Source of the DNA: Incurvaria masculella
Taxonomy: Eukaryota > Arthropoda > Insecta > Lepidoptera > Incurvariidae
Reading direction: 5' to 3'
Assembly: GCA_946894095.1 (NCBI GenBank)
Contig: OX335658.1
Coordinates: 13,383,001-13,447,000, forward strand
Length of the DNA: 64,000 nt
The position numbers and the translations under genes are program-made. The notes below the pieces were generated by a model. It saw nothing but the letters and a program-made list of their open reading frames with translations, did no database searches and was not told the origin of the DNA. Position 1 is the stretch's first letter. Each line of letters opens with the position of its first letter. Shown one piece after another: positions 26,353 to 37,900 of this stretch.

Positions 26353-26668
26353 AGGGTTCCGTACCCAAAGGGTGCCAACGGAGCTCTATAACTAAGCCTC
26401 CGCTCTCGCCTCCGCTGTCCGTCCGTCCATCCGTCCGTCTGTCACAGGGCTGTATCTCATAAACCGTAATAGTTAGGCAGCTGAAATTTCAACAGAGTAA
26501 TTATTTATTTTGCCGCTAACAACAATGAAACACAACAAGTAAAATTAAAAAATAATAAAAATTAAAGAGGGGGCCCCCCATAAAAAAACCTGATTTTCTG
26601 TGTTAAATCTTGTACGATGGTACGGAACCTTTCGTGTGCGAGTCCGACTCGCACTTAGCCCTTTTTTT
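26353..26668 (+). mobile_element. AGGGTTCCGTACC-type interspersed repeat (copy 2)
   Basis: Starts AGGGTTCCGTACCCAAAGGG, has a degenerate (GTCC)n run and ends GGTACGGAACCTTTCGTG ... CGAGTCCGACTCGCACTTAG. About 315 bp. Confidence 0.85.
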
Positions 26669-27030
26669 AATATTAATTAAAGTTTTCTTTTGTTTTGCTT
26701 TTAGGAATAGAACTATCGGTGGTTCAGCTAATCGGTGATGGTCATAATTCCTAAGTAGAAGGCGTTATCGATGATGAGGATCATGATGAAGAGCCTGAAT
26801 TGACCCTAGAGTCCAGAACCATCACGTGAACAGGTCATAAAAACGTTTGAGACGAGGCATAAAACAAAGCCACGGCCGCAAGGGCATTATTTGCTACATT
26901 GACCTAGCATGCGTAGCACTATTAGTTATTCTGTGGCAGCGCGCTTACATCCTATTTCTATGTTTTGCTACAACTCACGATGGTTTCAAGATTTACTTTG
27001 AAGTTTACCAGGGCAACCTTCAGAGCCCGT

Positions 27031-27363
27031 AGTCCCAGCTGTCACCTAAATTGGCGTTTTCGGCAAACCGATCGACTGGCGGTTTCGAATGTATGAAGAA
27101 ATAGAGGAGCACGCGCAGTGGGTGTTAAGCGAACTAACATTTGCGAGTCCAAGTTTGATTTGACAGCTTGCTCAACGATGCCGTAAATACGTCGACGTTG
27201 CCGTTTACGCCGACTCCGCGTTTTCATACAAATCGGAAGTCCGAGTTTACTTTGACAACTTGGAGAAGATCTACATTATATCTATTAAAAACTTGAATGG
27301 AGTTTGATGTTTTTACGGAACTTCGAAGTGCTATAAACGCCAGTTTAGGTGACAACTGGGGCT
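27031..27363. mobile_element. MITE with long terminal inverted repeats (copy 2)
   Basis: Ends AGTCCCAGCTGTCACCTAAA and, as complement of the right side, AGCCCCAGTTGTCACCTAAA, with TA at both borders. The core gatcgactggcg and aaaacgcggagtcggcg match the 12309-12658 copy in the opposite orientation. Open frames here are shadows. Confidence 0.85.
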
Positions 27364-27489
27364 AGCAGCTCAAAATCTCTAGGTCTTGGAGCCTCGGGCG
27401 TTCTTCATCTCTCAAAGTCTATTCCACGCGGTAGATGCATTTATTTCGACCGCTTCTTCTCATCTGCACCCCTTCGGGAGAGGCTTAAT

Positions 27490-28190
27490 GTAATGCGGGA
27501 TTACACGGAAGAGGCACTTTGATGATGAACCGAATTCCCGAGAGGAAGAACATGTACTTCAAGCAAATGCATTCGTGCATCGTGCATCGTGCATCGCAAA
27601 ATGCATCGTGGCGAATTGTGAAGTGGATGGACACCAAATCCAACATCATGGATGGTAGCATCCAACTGCACATCCTGAGATGACTCTTGTCTGAGATGAC
27701 ATCAAGCGAGGGGACAAGGATCTGTCAGCATTTAGGCCGCACCTACCTAAATGGTGACATGTCTAAAGGTAATTTCGAATTACAACAAACACATGGGTGA
27801 TGTGATCATTCTGGATCAGTCCATTTATGAAAACAATAAAATGGACTTATCGGTATCTAATGCCTGGCGTTTTTATGTGTTGAAATCGACCGCAGCTGGA
27901 ATACCTAAAAGCAACATTGCGGATTTTCTGGAGTTGGCAGATGGCCTAATAACTGCACCAAATTGTGAAAGAAGATTGGAGACCGATGGTGACGAAGAAC
28001 AAGATGAGATCCACATCCCATTACAGCTAAATTCCGTCGTCCGATTCCACCCTCGGTAACCAAAAGTTATCATGGATATGACCATAGATAAAAAGGAAGG
28101 AGATATGGGATCAAACGCGCCTACTATGGGACCCGATGTCTCAAATTTTCAAAAACTACCATGTCAGCTTAGGCTGCCTGTCTAAAATAA
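27490..28190 (+). pseudogene. piggyBac-like transposase remnant
   Basis: Segments resemble the end of piggyBac-family transposases: RIVKWMDTKSN near 27615, VISNYNKHMGDVIILDQSI (27772 on; family pattern YN.HMGGVD..D), LSVSNAWRFYVLK, then RPIPPSVTKSYHGYDH and GIKRAYYGTRCLKF (compare the C-terminal cysteine-rich region). Frameshifts and stops separate the pieces, and the upstream catalytic part is not recognisable. The 102-codon open frame at 27751-28059 is part of this remnant. Confidence 0.6.
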
Positions 28191-29058
28191 ATAAATAAAT
28201 TAAAAAAAAATAACTTAAACCTATGCCACGTGCAAAAATAGTCGCAGACGTACTCTACTAGTTGCACAAAAATGGGTGACAAAAGAATCACGAAAACATT
28301 TACTGAGCAGAGGTAAGCGGAAGTGTCGTGCTCGGGCAGCCTTCTATCATCTCTGCCTACCCCTCCGGCAAAGCGGATGTATTAATGTGATTTATAAGCG
28401 TCAAATGCATCTATGGTAATTTTAGGTTATGAGTCAGTTTTACCCACGGAGGAGGGAGGTAGAGAGGAGATGGTCTAAGCAAAATGGGTCTGTGTCAACC
28501 AAGCGCGACTCTACGTCACAGCCCACGTGATAAGAAGGCGTGGCTTAGCGTCATTCGCGACATGGCGCTGGCGGTGTTATGTTGTGGGACAATATTGTGG
28601 TCTGCGGCGCAATTTTCGGCGAACAGTCGATTACACGATGAGATTTCGCGTCAAATGTTACAAAAATTACACAGGAAAAAAATATTTAAAGTCTGTAGGT
28701 GGAATTACGCTTTATTTGTCAGTTAAACACCTCATATTTTATAATTTGAGTCAATGTTCGAACATTGTATCGATGTATCGTTCTTGCTATTCGCCGATAG
28801 ATTGCGTGCAATTATTTTATTTGTACGGTAAGAAATGTTGATTTCATGTTCCAAATTTTTATGACACTTTTAAATCAATATTTGAATCCGCGCGAATGCA
28901 TAGATTTAAATTACGAAAGGGTTTTTTTATTAAAAAAACTAACGGTAAAATTCAAAAGGCACCATCTAGTTGTAGTCTAGTCTAGTTGTAATTAAGAAAA
29001 GCTCTCGGAACAGCTGCTACCAGAATACGGGTTCTACTGGTAGATGAATTTAGCAAAA
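28191..29058. other. No gene recognised
   Basis: Contains the short overlapping open frames at 28484-28841 without recognisable motifs. Confidence 0.4.
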
Positions 29059-30260
29059 GTAGGCGGTGCATGACCCCACCATGAAGTTTTTCCCCCCGCT
29101 TGCCCTCGCACATGTGACACTGCGTTTTCTAGTAATATGAGTTAACAACATCTTCTCTCTACCTCTCTCCTTCGTGGTTTTACCCAGATTTTACCAAATA
29201 ATTACCGAAGTCATACAGAAATGAAACCACGTACACATAGGTATATACACAGTTTTATTCATTATTTCGAAATGTACATGCAGTCAGATCAATAAATAAA
29301 TAATACCTTTAACATAAATTAACTACTTTTACATTGCCTAGATATATGTCATAAAATAATGAACTAACTACACACCTACTCACATTATTAACGAAGAAAA
29401 TAATTTAATTATACTATGCAAACAATTTGATTGTCAGACCCTATATTCTTCTTGCTCGAACTATTCATGCAATCATAATTAGCAAAGATAATTGTTACGG
29501 TTCGCAGTTCGAGGCACGATTTTCACCCCAAAAGGGGTGCATGACCCCACCCTCCACACTAGAGGCAATGCGCTTTTTAGTAAAATAAGTTACTAAAATA
29601 ATTCGGAAATTATTTGAACACAACTTTGCCATTTGTGTTCAATTCTGAAATACACATATACAGTTATTTAAAAAAAACGGGGACAGCCAAAATTCAATCT
29701 ATATGTATATTTAGAAACTTTACTTATGTTGTGATCTTTATTAACGATTATTTTGTGGAAAAAAAAACATAGCAGACACACATTCATTATAAACTGTTAT
29801 GTAGTAAAATCGAGTAAACTGGCGAAGACGTTTTTAAATGATTTCCAAACTACGTTTGTATGGAGAGCATAATTTGCAGAGGGCGCACATTGGTATCGTT
29901 GGCATTCAAACAAATGGAATGATTCCCATAACGTAACTATGCTAGGAAATGGCCTAAATTAAAACACAATGTGGTTAAACACTTTTGTCCGCCATTACAG
30001 TGGCTATTGAATATACAGTTAATAGGTGCAAGCAGTGCTCACTTGAAAAACATTATGTCTATAAGCCTCTTACGTTTATTTACCTCTTGTTTGTGTATAA
30101 GGAAATTCGATGAATGGTGTTACGGTTTGCAGTTCGGGGCACGATTTTCACCCCAAATGGGGTGCATGACCCCAGCCCCCACACTAGAGGCAATGCGCTT
30201 TCTAGTAAAATAAGTTAACATCTCTTTTCTACCTCCCACCTCCGTGGGTACGCACCCGCG
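29059..30260 (+). repeat. Three diverged copies of a GGGGTGCATGACCCC-containing repeat
   Basis: The block GGTGCATGACCCCA-CC ... gcgctttttagtaaaataagtta occurs at about 29066-29170, 29497-29590 and 30118-30215. The latter two share the lead-in ttacggttcgcagttcgaggcacgattttcacccc (or close variants). The block contains the small palindrome around gggtgcatgacccc. Confidence 0.7.
29591..30117 (+). repeat. Duplicated ~0.5-kb segment, left copy
   Basis: From TACTAAAATAATTCGGAAAT to GGAAATTCGATGAATGGTG, nearly identical to 32657-33583 apart from a SINE inserted in the right copy. No coding potential. The two copies flank the dead mariner and about 1.2 kb of other sequence. Confidence 0.88.
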
Positions 30261-30905
30261 CGCCGCTAACCAATTTGGGTTTTGAGCAGCGAAACGCGTC
30301 AACTTCACAGCACCAATAAAGATTGGTCCGAGCTGGACCGTGTGCCTATAAACAACTTTTTTATTTATTTATATATTCGGTCCTCGGGTGCCGGAAACAG
30401 CACCCATGATGTATTTTTTATTTTCACATTGAGTAAACTTTGTATTGAAGTAGTTTTGCAGTATTTTTCTTTAAGAATGGTCGGTTTTTTTGCATGTAAC
30501 TGGATATGGATGGCAAACACAACATCCGCCATCATGATGTTAGCCTAACGCAACACATCCGTAGGAATTAGGGCTTCGCTTTATGAGCATGACTACCTTT
30601 AACATATTCTCTCTGTGTAAGTAATACCTTACATATAGAAAATATGAATTATTCATAAAACAGATCAGAAAAATACTACAAACTTACATTGCCTGCTTAG
30701 TAGGTAAGTTTCACATTCATAATTTTTTTTAAGCCTCATTATCAATATTTTCCTAATTATGTATATAATTAGGTTCTTACCTATATATTTTCTCATTACC
30801 TGTGTAAATTTTAGAAAAAATAGTGCCATTGTACTCACCTATATAAATAAATTAGATAACATTTTGTAAATTTCATTACTGGCCACAGTATACACATTTT
30901 ACATA

Positions 30906-32190
30906 ATAGGTCGGGGAAAAAGTCTTTTCGCATTATAGTATGTATGAACTTGTAATAAAATCTCTTTGGCTATACTATTTGTATCTGGCTGGTTTTGGTA
31001 TCATTGAAAGTTTAAATTTTAAAGAACATAATTCCAAATTCAAATTAGGAAAATGTGTGATTCTCATTTGTTTTTCGTACTGTCAAAATGAGTGAATCTA
31101 ATGAAGAAATTCGATACATTTTAAAATTTTACTACAAAAAAGGTAAAAATGCAACGCAAGCCGCGAAAAAAATTTGCGATGTTTATGGACCTAGTGCAGT
31201 GTCTGTGAGAGTAGCACAAATTTGGTTTAAGCGTTTTCAATCCGGAAATTTTGATGTCAAAGATGCACGTCGCTCTGGTCGCCCTATTACGGATAAAATG
31301 GATGCCATTTTTGAAAAAGTGGAGCAAGATCGGCATATCAGTAGTTACGACGTAGCTGAAGAACTAGGAATTGACCACAAAACAGTTTTGGCGCATTTGA
31401 AAAAAACTGGGTACACAAAAAAGCTCGATATTTGGGTACCTCACGAGCTCACTGAAAGAAACCTAATGAACCGTGTACTCATTTGTGATTCTTTATTACG
31501 ACGTAATGAAACCGAACCATTTTTGAAGAAGCTGATAACTGGTGATGAAAAGTGGATCACGTACGACAAGAACGTGCGAAAAAGGTCGTGGTCAAAGGCC
31601 GGTCAAGCTTCACAGACTGTGGCGAAGCCCGGGTTAACTCGCAACAAGGTGATGCTGTGTGTGTGGTGGGATTGGAAGGGCATTATTCATTATGAGCTGT
31701 TACCACCAGGCAGGACCATCGATTCTGAACTCTACTGCGAATAACTGATGAGATTAAAGCAAGAAGTTGAGAGAAAGCGGCCGGAATTAATCAACAGAAG
31801 GGGTGTGGTTTTTCATCATGATAACGCTAGACCTCACACATCTTTAGCCACTCAGCAAAAACTAAGAGAGTTTGGCTGGGAGGTGTTAATGCATCCGCCG
31901 TATAGTCCTGACCTTGCACCTTCAAATTTCCACCTGTTTAGGTCTCTTCAGAATTCTTTAGGCAGTGTCAGGTTAACATCACGAGAGGACTGCCAAAACC
32001 ACTTGTCGCGGTATATTGATCAGAAGTCCCAATATTTCTATAGCAATGGGATCATGTCCCTACCTACAAGATGGCAAAAAGTTATCGAACAAAATGGTAC
32101 CTACATACTTTAGTTAAATGTAAATAAACCATATTAAAAAATGTTTTGAATTTTCTTAAAAAATGCGAAGAAACTTTTTCCCCAACCTAA
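30906..32190 (+). mobile_element. mariner element, full length but dead (copy 1)
   Basis: 1,285 bp, with TA flanks at 30904-30905 and 32191-32192 and the same termini as the 35.7-kb copy. Only about a dozen base differences separate the two copies, which suggests recent activity of one lineage. It lies between the two halves of a duplicated segment of about 0.5 kb (29591-30117 and 32657-33583). Confidence 0.95.
31088..32113 (+). pseudogene. mariner transposase pseudogene, nonsense and catalytic-residue mutation
   Basis: The same 341-codon frame as the 35.9-kb copy, but codon 219 is TAA (31742-31744) where the sister has CAA. The frame continues afterwards to 32113. Codon 280, the third catalytic aspartate of the DD34D triad, reads AAT (Asn; APSNFHLF). 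Either change alone should abolish transposition. The WVPHEL motif is intact here. Confidence 0.95.
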
Positions 32191-32656
32191 TATTTAAACG
32201 TTAGTCTCAATGACAGGCACACTTATTTCAATCTTATCACACATTATGCGATGTCAGACTATTAATTGGACTTAATAAGTAGTAAACGGCAGAGATTCCA
32301 AAGAGATTAGCGCAAAAAATCATTCCAAGAGATTAAAAATTCATTTTGATTGCAGACCTCCCACTTTTAATGGACGCTTTTAACTTAAAGACATAAGAAA
32401 TTATGAGTTAGATTATATTTTATTTACCTTTTGACTACGAACATTTTGAACACAAATATCTTTTATATGTTTTAGAATATCTTTTGGATATTCTAGAGTG
32501 TGTATTGAATAGACAACAGCACAGACACATCGATTTGCAAGCAGCAACCAAGCAAGCAAAGATTTACTCATACTTAATCGCCTGTAACCAATAATTTACT
32601 CTGAATATGGGTGATTCTCGTGAGTAGAAGAACATACACAAGAAACGATGCTCTCA

Positions 32657-33583
32657 TACTAAAATAATTCGGAAATTATTTGAACACAACTTAGCCATTT
32701 GTGTTCAATTCTGAAACATACATATACAGTTATTTAAAAAAAAACGGGGACAGCCAAAATTCAATCTACATGTATATTTAGAAACTTTACTTATGTTGTG
32801 ATCTTTATTAACGATTGTTTTGTGGAAAAAAAAACATAGCAGACACACATTCATTATAAACTGTTATGTAATAAAATCGAGTAAACTGGCGAAGACGTTT
32901 TTAAATGATTTCCAAACTACGTTTGTATGGAGAGCGTAATTTGCAGAGGGCGCACGTTGGTATCGTTGGCATTCAAACACATGGAATGATTCCCATAACG
33001 TAACTATGCTAGGAAATGGCCTAAATTATAACACAATGTGGTTAAACACTGTTGTCCGCCATTACGGTGGCTATTGAATATACAGTTAATAGGTGCAAGC
33101 AGTGCTCACTTGAAAAAACATTATGTCTATAAGCCTCTTAAGTTTTTTTTTTTTTTATGCGACCTGACATGGAAGGCTAATACCACACAACTACCGTTAT
33201 GATATTAGCCCAATACATCACATTCCCGAAGGAATTTGGTGCCATGCCAGGACCTTCCCTTTATGAGCACGGCTACATTGAATTGGATGGAAAACACGGA
33301 CAATTTTTCATTGCCGCTTCGACCATCTTTTCATCCAATGCGATGGTACCAACCCGGGCGGGCTTAAACCCTACCACCTAGTAGGTCCCCTTACAGTTTT
33401 ACATCGATTCCGAACCATGGAGCAGCTCGCATTCGTGACGAAATGCACTTATCGAACTCGGAAAGAGACAGACAGTGGTGCATGTCGGTATTGAACCCAG
33501 GCCTTTAGTACGCTAGGCCAGTCCCCGCGCCACTAGGCTACGAGCCGAGGCTTCTTTGTACGTAAGGAAATTCGATGAATGGT
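32657..33583 (+). repeat. Duplicated segment, right copy, interrupted by a SINE
   Basis: Matches 29591-30117 up to gtctataagcctctta (about 33137). A SINE follows (33144-33548), and the match resumes with cttctttgtacgtaaggaaattcgatgaatggtg. The right edge touches the first unit of array C. Confidence 0.86.
33144..33548 (-). mobile_element. Complete tRNA-headed SINE, minus strand
   Basis: Reading the complement, the head CGGCTCGTAGCCTAGTGGCG with B box CTGGGTTCAATACC is followed by the body (gttcggaatcgatgtaaaac, gcccgcccgggttggtacc, catcgcattggatgaaaaga, gtagccgtgctcataaaggg, attagccttccatgtcagg) and a 13-A tail (33144-33157 as T). About 400 bp, inserted into the duplicated segment. Confidence 0.85.
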
Positions 33584-33589
33584 GAAAGG

Positions 33590-34820
33590 TGTGACGTTAC
33601 GAGTAGAAATTGAGAACGGACGGCTGGTTGCCCTGCCCCAGGAGCACAGGCGAGATGGGCAGTCCGCCGGGCTCGCCACCTTCCGCGATGTTACGAGTAG
33701 AGGTTGAAAGGTTGGTCTGCACCAGGTGTTCAGACACCTTGGGCGCTCGGTCAAGCTCGCCGCCTACGATCCCCTCGAGCCAGGCGTGGTAGAGGTGAGG
33801 CGGCGCGATGTTACGAGTAGAAGGTTACAACGGACGCCTGGTTGCCTTGCACCAGGAGCACAGGCGGCATGGGCGCTCGGTCAAACTCGCCGCCTACGAT
33901 CACCTCGAGCCAGGCGTGGTAGAGCTGTGGCGGCGCGATGTTACGAGTAGAAGTTGAGAATGGACGCTTGAATGCCCTGAACCAGGAATACAGACACGTT
34001 GGGCGCTCGTCCAAGCTCGCCGCCTACGATCGCCTCGAGCTAGGTTGGGTAGAGGTGTGGCTGCGAGGTTACAAGTAGAAGGTGACAACGGACGCCTGGT
34101 TGCCCCGCACCAGGAGCACAGGCGGAATGCGCGGGCCGCCGGAGTCGCCGCCTGCGATCGCCTCGAACCAGACGTGGTAGGTCTGGCGACGCGATGTTGC
34201 GAGTAGAATTCGAAAGATTGCCCCACACCAAGAGTAACAGGCACCTTGGGCGCTCGGCCAAGCTCGCCGCCTACGATGGCCTCGAGCTAGGTTGGGTAGA
34301 GGTGTGGCGGCGATTTTATGAGTAGAAGGTGAGAACGAACGCCTGGTTGCCGCGCACCAGGAGCACAGGCGGCATGGGCGGGCCGCCGGACTCGCCGCCC
34401 GCGATCGAGGCGACCAGGCGTGGTAGAGGTGCGGCGGCGCGATGTTACGAGTAGAAGGTGAAAGGTTGTTCCGCACCAGGAGTACAGGCAGCATGGGCGC
34501 TCGGCCAGGCTCGCCGCCTACGATCGCCTCGATCCAGGTGTAGTAGAGTTGTAGCGGCGCGATGTTACGAGTAGAAGTTGAGAATGCACGCCAGAATGCT
34601 CCGTACCAGGATTACAGACACCTTGCACGCTCGGCCAAGCTCTCCGCCTACGATCGCCTCGAGCTAAGTTGGGTAGAGGTGTGTCTGCGAGGTTACGAAT
34701 AGAAGGTGAGAACGGACGCCTGGTTGCCCCGCACCAGTAGCACAGGCGGCATGGGCGGTCCGCCGGACTCGCCGCCCGCGATCGCCTCGAGCCAGGCGTG
34801 GTAGAGGTGCGGCGGCGCGA
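33590..34820 (-). repeat. Tandem array C: 10 units (~94-131 bp) of the terminal exon, stop codon included
   Basis: The complement of the stop region (ttacgagtagaa or close variants) recurs at 33597, 33691, 33811, 33941, 34069, 34197, 34314, 34445, 34565 and 34693. Units carry the coding sequence for about 30-40 C-terminal residues ([10 protein letters not shown] ... GNQASV-TFY). The 34.69-kb unit is the real end of the gene. The nine others lie downstream, in the 3' UTR or beyond. They differ by substitutions and by deletions of the block around gcaccaggagcacag. I could not place the polyadenylation site. Confidence 0.92.
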
Positions 34821-34958
34821 CGCTGCGGCGGCGCGGCATGGGCAGCGTGACGCAGACGAGGCGGGCGCCCGATGAGTGCTCGCGGATGAGCTCGCGCAGC
34901 CGCAGGTGGCGGTAAGTGCGGTCCCGCGCGGCGAGAAGATCCGCGTCGGTTATCGCCG
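34693..34958 (-). CDS. NKCC terminal coding exon
   Basis: The acceptor is tcggttgcag; 88 codons including TAA at 34695-34693. It encodes [20 protein letters not shown], then [24 protein letters not shown] and [17 protein letters not shown]. The last six residues are the canonical NKCC C-terminus. The 3' half of the exon is repeated downstream to about 33.59 kb. Confidence 0.93.
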
Positions 34959-37900
34959 CTGCAACCGACAATAATCATTTTAACTCGACATTCCCCCCTT
35001 TTACCATTCTAAATATCCTCGTTATTACTTAGATTGAGTAACTATCACATAATTTTAGCCCATCCCAATTTATTTCTAAAACAAATTACCACAGGGACTT
35101 TCAGGGAACAGGTATTTTCTGAAACTAAGCAGTGAGAAAATTAAATTGCCACCACTCCTCCGACCATCATTCATCAGCTGCAGTGGTTCCAATCCGGGCT
35201 CATGTCTCATCTATTCTATGTTCTTCACATTATGGGTTGTTTTTCCTTGCCTAATATAATTAATGTAGACAAAAACAAAAAAATCGTAACTTATCGACCA
35301 GTGAAGTTTCTTTGCCGGGTTTTATTCACTGAGTTAATCAAATCCGCAGATCAATAAAATTATGACATGATTTATTGAAAATTATTTCAACTCCTAGCTA
35401 AGTGCTGAACTGTCCGTGTATAATAATAAAAAGAAAAATAATAATAATTATTATTATTTTGTTATTTTGTTAATTATTTTCGGATCTATTTGTCTAAGCT
35501 TGATTTATTTTGTTTGATAATTTGTACGTGTGACTGCTTGAATCCAAAATACTTAGTGTAGTTTGACTGCCAGAAGTTGAATAAACAAATGAAAAACTGA
35601 ACTAATCGTAGTCCTACCGCCTCGTAATAAGTAAAGGGAACTTTCTTAACCATTCGCAATAAAACCCCATTTCAAACCAAAATAAAGACAAGCCCAAGCC
35701 GTGGCTCACCTGCAAATGCCTCATGAAAAATAGAAAGATTTTATTAATAGGTCGGGGAAAAAGTCTTTTCGCATTATAGTATGTATGAACTTGTAATAAA
35801 ATCTCTTTGGCTATAGTTTTTGTATCTGGCTGGTTTTGGTATCATTGAAAGGTTAAATTTTAAAGAACATAATTCCAAATTCAAATTAGGAAAATGTGTG
35901 ATTCTCATTTGTTTTTCGTACTGTCAAAATGAGTGAATCTAATGAAGAAATTCGATACATTTTAAAATTTTACTACAAAAAAGGTAAAAATGCAACGCAA
36001 GCCGCGAAAAAAATTTGCGATGTTTATGGACCTAGTGCAGTGTCTGTGAGAGTAGCACAAATTTGGTTTAAGCGTTTTCAATCCGGAAATTTTGATGTCA
36101 AAGATGCACGTCGCTCTGGTCGCCCTATTACGGATAAAATGGATGCCATTTTTGAAAAAGTGGAGCAAGATCGGCATATCAGTAGTTACGACGTAGCTGA
36201 AGAACTAGGAATTGACCACAAAACAGTTTTGGCGCATTTGAAAAAAACTGGGTACACAAAAAAGCTCGATATTTGGGTACCTTACGAGCTCACTGAAAGA
36301 AACCTAATGAACCGTGTACGCATTTGTGATTCTTTATTACGACGTAATGAAACCGAACCATTTTTGAAGAAGCTGATAACTGGTGATGAAAAGTGGATCA
36401 CGTACGACAAGAACGTGCGAAAAAGGTCGTGGTCAAAGGCCGGTCAAGCTTCACAGACTGTGGCGAAACCCGGGTTAACTCGCAACAAGGTGATGCTGTG
36501 TGTGTGGTGGGATTGGAAGGGCATTATTCATTATGAGCTGTTACCACCAGGCAGGACCATCGATTCTGAACTCTACTGCGAACAACTGATGAGATTAAAG
36601 CAAGAAGTTGAGAGAAAGCGGCCGGAATTAATCAACAGAAGGGGTGTGGTTTTTCATCATGATAACGCTAGACCTCACACATCTTTAGCCACTCAGCAAA
36701 AACTAAGAGAGTTTGGCTGGGAGGTGTTAATGCATCCGCCGTATAGTCCTGACCTTGCACCTTCAGATTTCCACCTGTTTAGGACTCTTCAGAATTCTTT
36801 AGGCAGTGTCAGGTTAACATCACGAGAGGACTGCCAAAACCACTTGTCGCGGTATATTGATCAGAAGTCCCAATATTTCTATAGCAATGGGATCATGTCC
36901 CTACCTACAAGATGGCAAAAAGTTATCGAACAAAATGGTACCTACATACTTTAGTTAAATGTAAATAAACCATATTAAAAAATGTTTTGAATTTTCTTAA
37001 AAAATGCGAAGAAACTTTTTCCCCAACCTAATATTTCCCCTTTTTGCAGGAAAAACTTACCACTGTCAGGGTCCTCCGGAGTGACCGGCTGTCGAAACTT
37101 ATAGATAAGTCGGTCGAAGTATGCCAGTGTAGAGTCTCGCGGTTTCTTCGTGATGTCTGGAATCATCTTTAGTGCAGAATAATCTATCCGGAACTTGGAT
37201 AGCAGAGACGCCATGCTGAAATAAGTATTTAATAATTACCTTTTACGTTTTCATGGTTAGGAAAAAAGGAGTAGGCCCCTCAATATCGTCCCGACTTAGG
37301 ACACGACGGCCCTGCGGCAATTTCAGCGGGGTACAGCTACATACAGGTTTTCCCCGATGCAGTAACTCACAACCTCCCACAGCCCCCGTGCCACATGGAT
37401 GGGAACTGCCTGTTAGTGGCAACTTTTACTCGCTGGGCTCGAGTGCATTAGGCGCTCGCCCAAAAGTTAGGTTTTTTTTTATGTGACTGGACATGGATGG
37501 CTAATACCACAAGTTCTGTCATGGTATTAGCCCAACACACCACATGGGAACTAGGTGCCATGCCAGGACCTTCCTTATATTGCACGGCTACATTGAACTG
37601 GATGGAAAACACGGACAATTTTCATTGCCGCTTCGACCATCGTTCATCCAATGCGATGGTACCAACCCGGGCGGGATAAACCCTACCACCTAGTAAGTAA
37701 GGAAGGGGGACCTACAGCTTAATGTGGAATCCGAACCACGGCCAGCCTCTCTCAACGGTCGAATGGTCACCCATCCAAGACCAGACCGGACCCAGCGGTG
37801 CTTAACTCCGGAGAGCGATCGCCGAAGTGTCGCGCCACTGGGCCACTGAGGTCAGGTTAGGTTAGGTTAGGTTAGGTTGAGTTAGTCAATAGTAACTTTA

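Noticed and set aside
29591..33583. Direct repeats of ~0.5 kb as LTRs of a retrotransposon
   Set aside because: The copies do not have TG...CA ends, and the interior holds a mariner and unrelated sequence with no gag, pol, primer-binding site or polypurine tract.
33590..34820. CRISPR-like or regulatory repeat array
   Set aside because: The unit is plainly derived from the terminal coding exon of the cotransporter, and the genome is eukaryotic.
37760..37852. 5S rRNA gene
   Set aside because: Only the internal promoter part matches, the 5' and 3' halves of 5S are absent, and it is joined to a SINE body with a poly-A tail.
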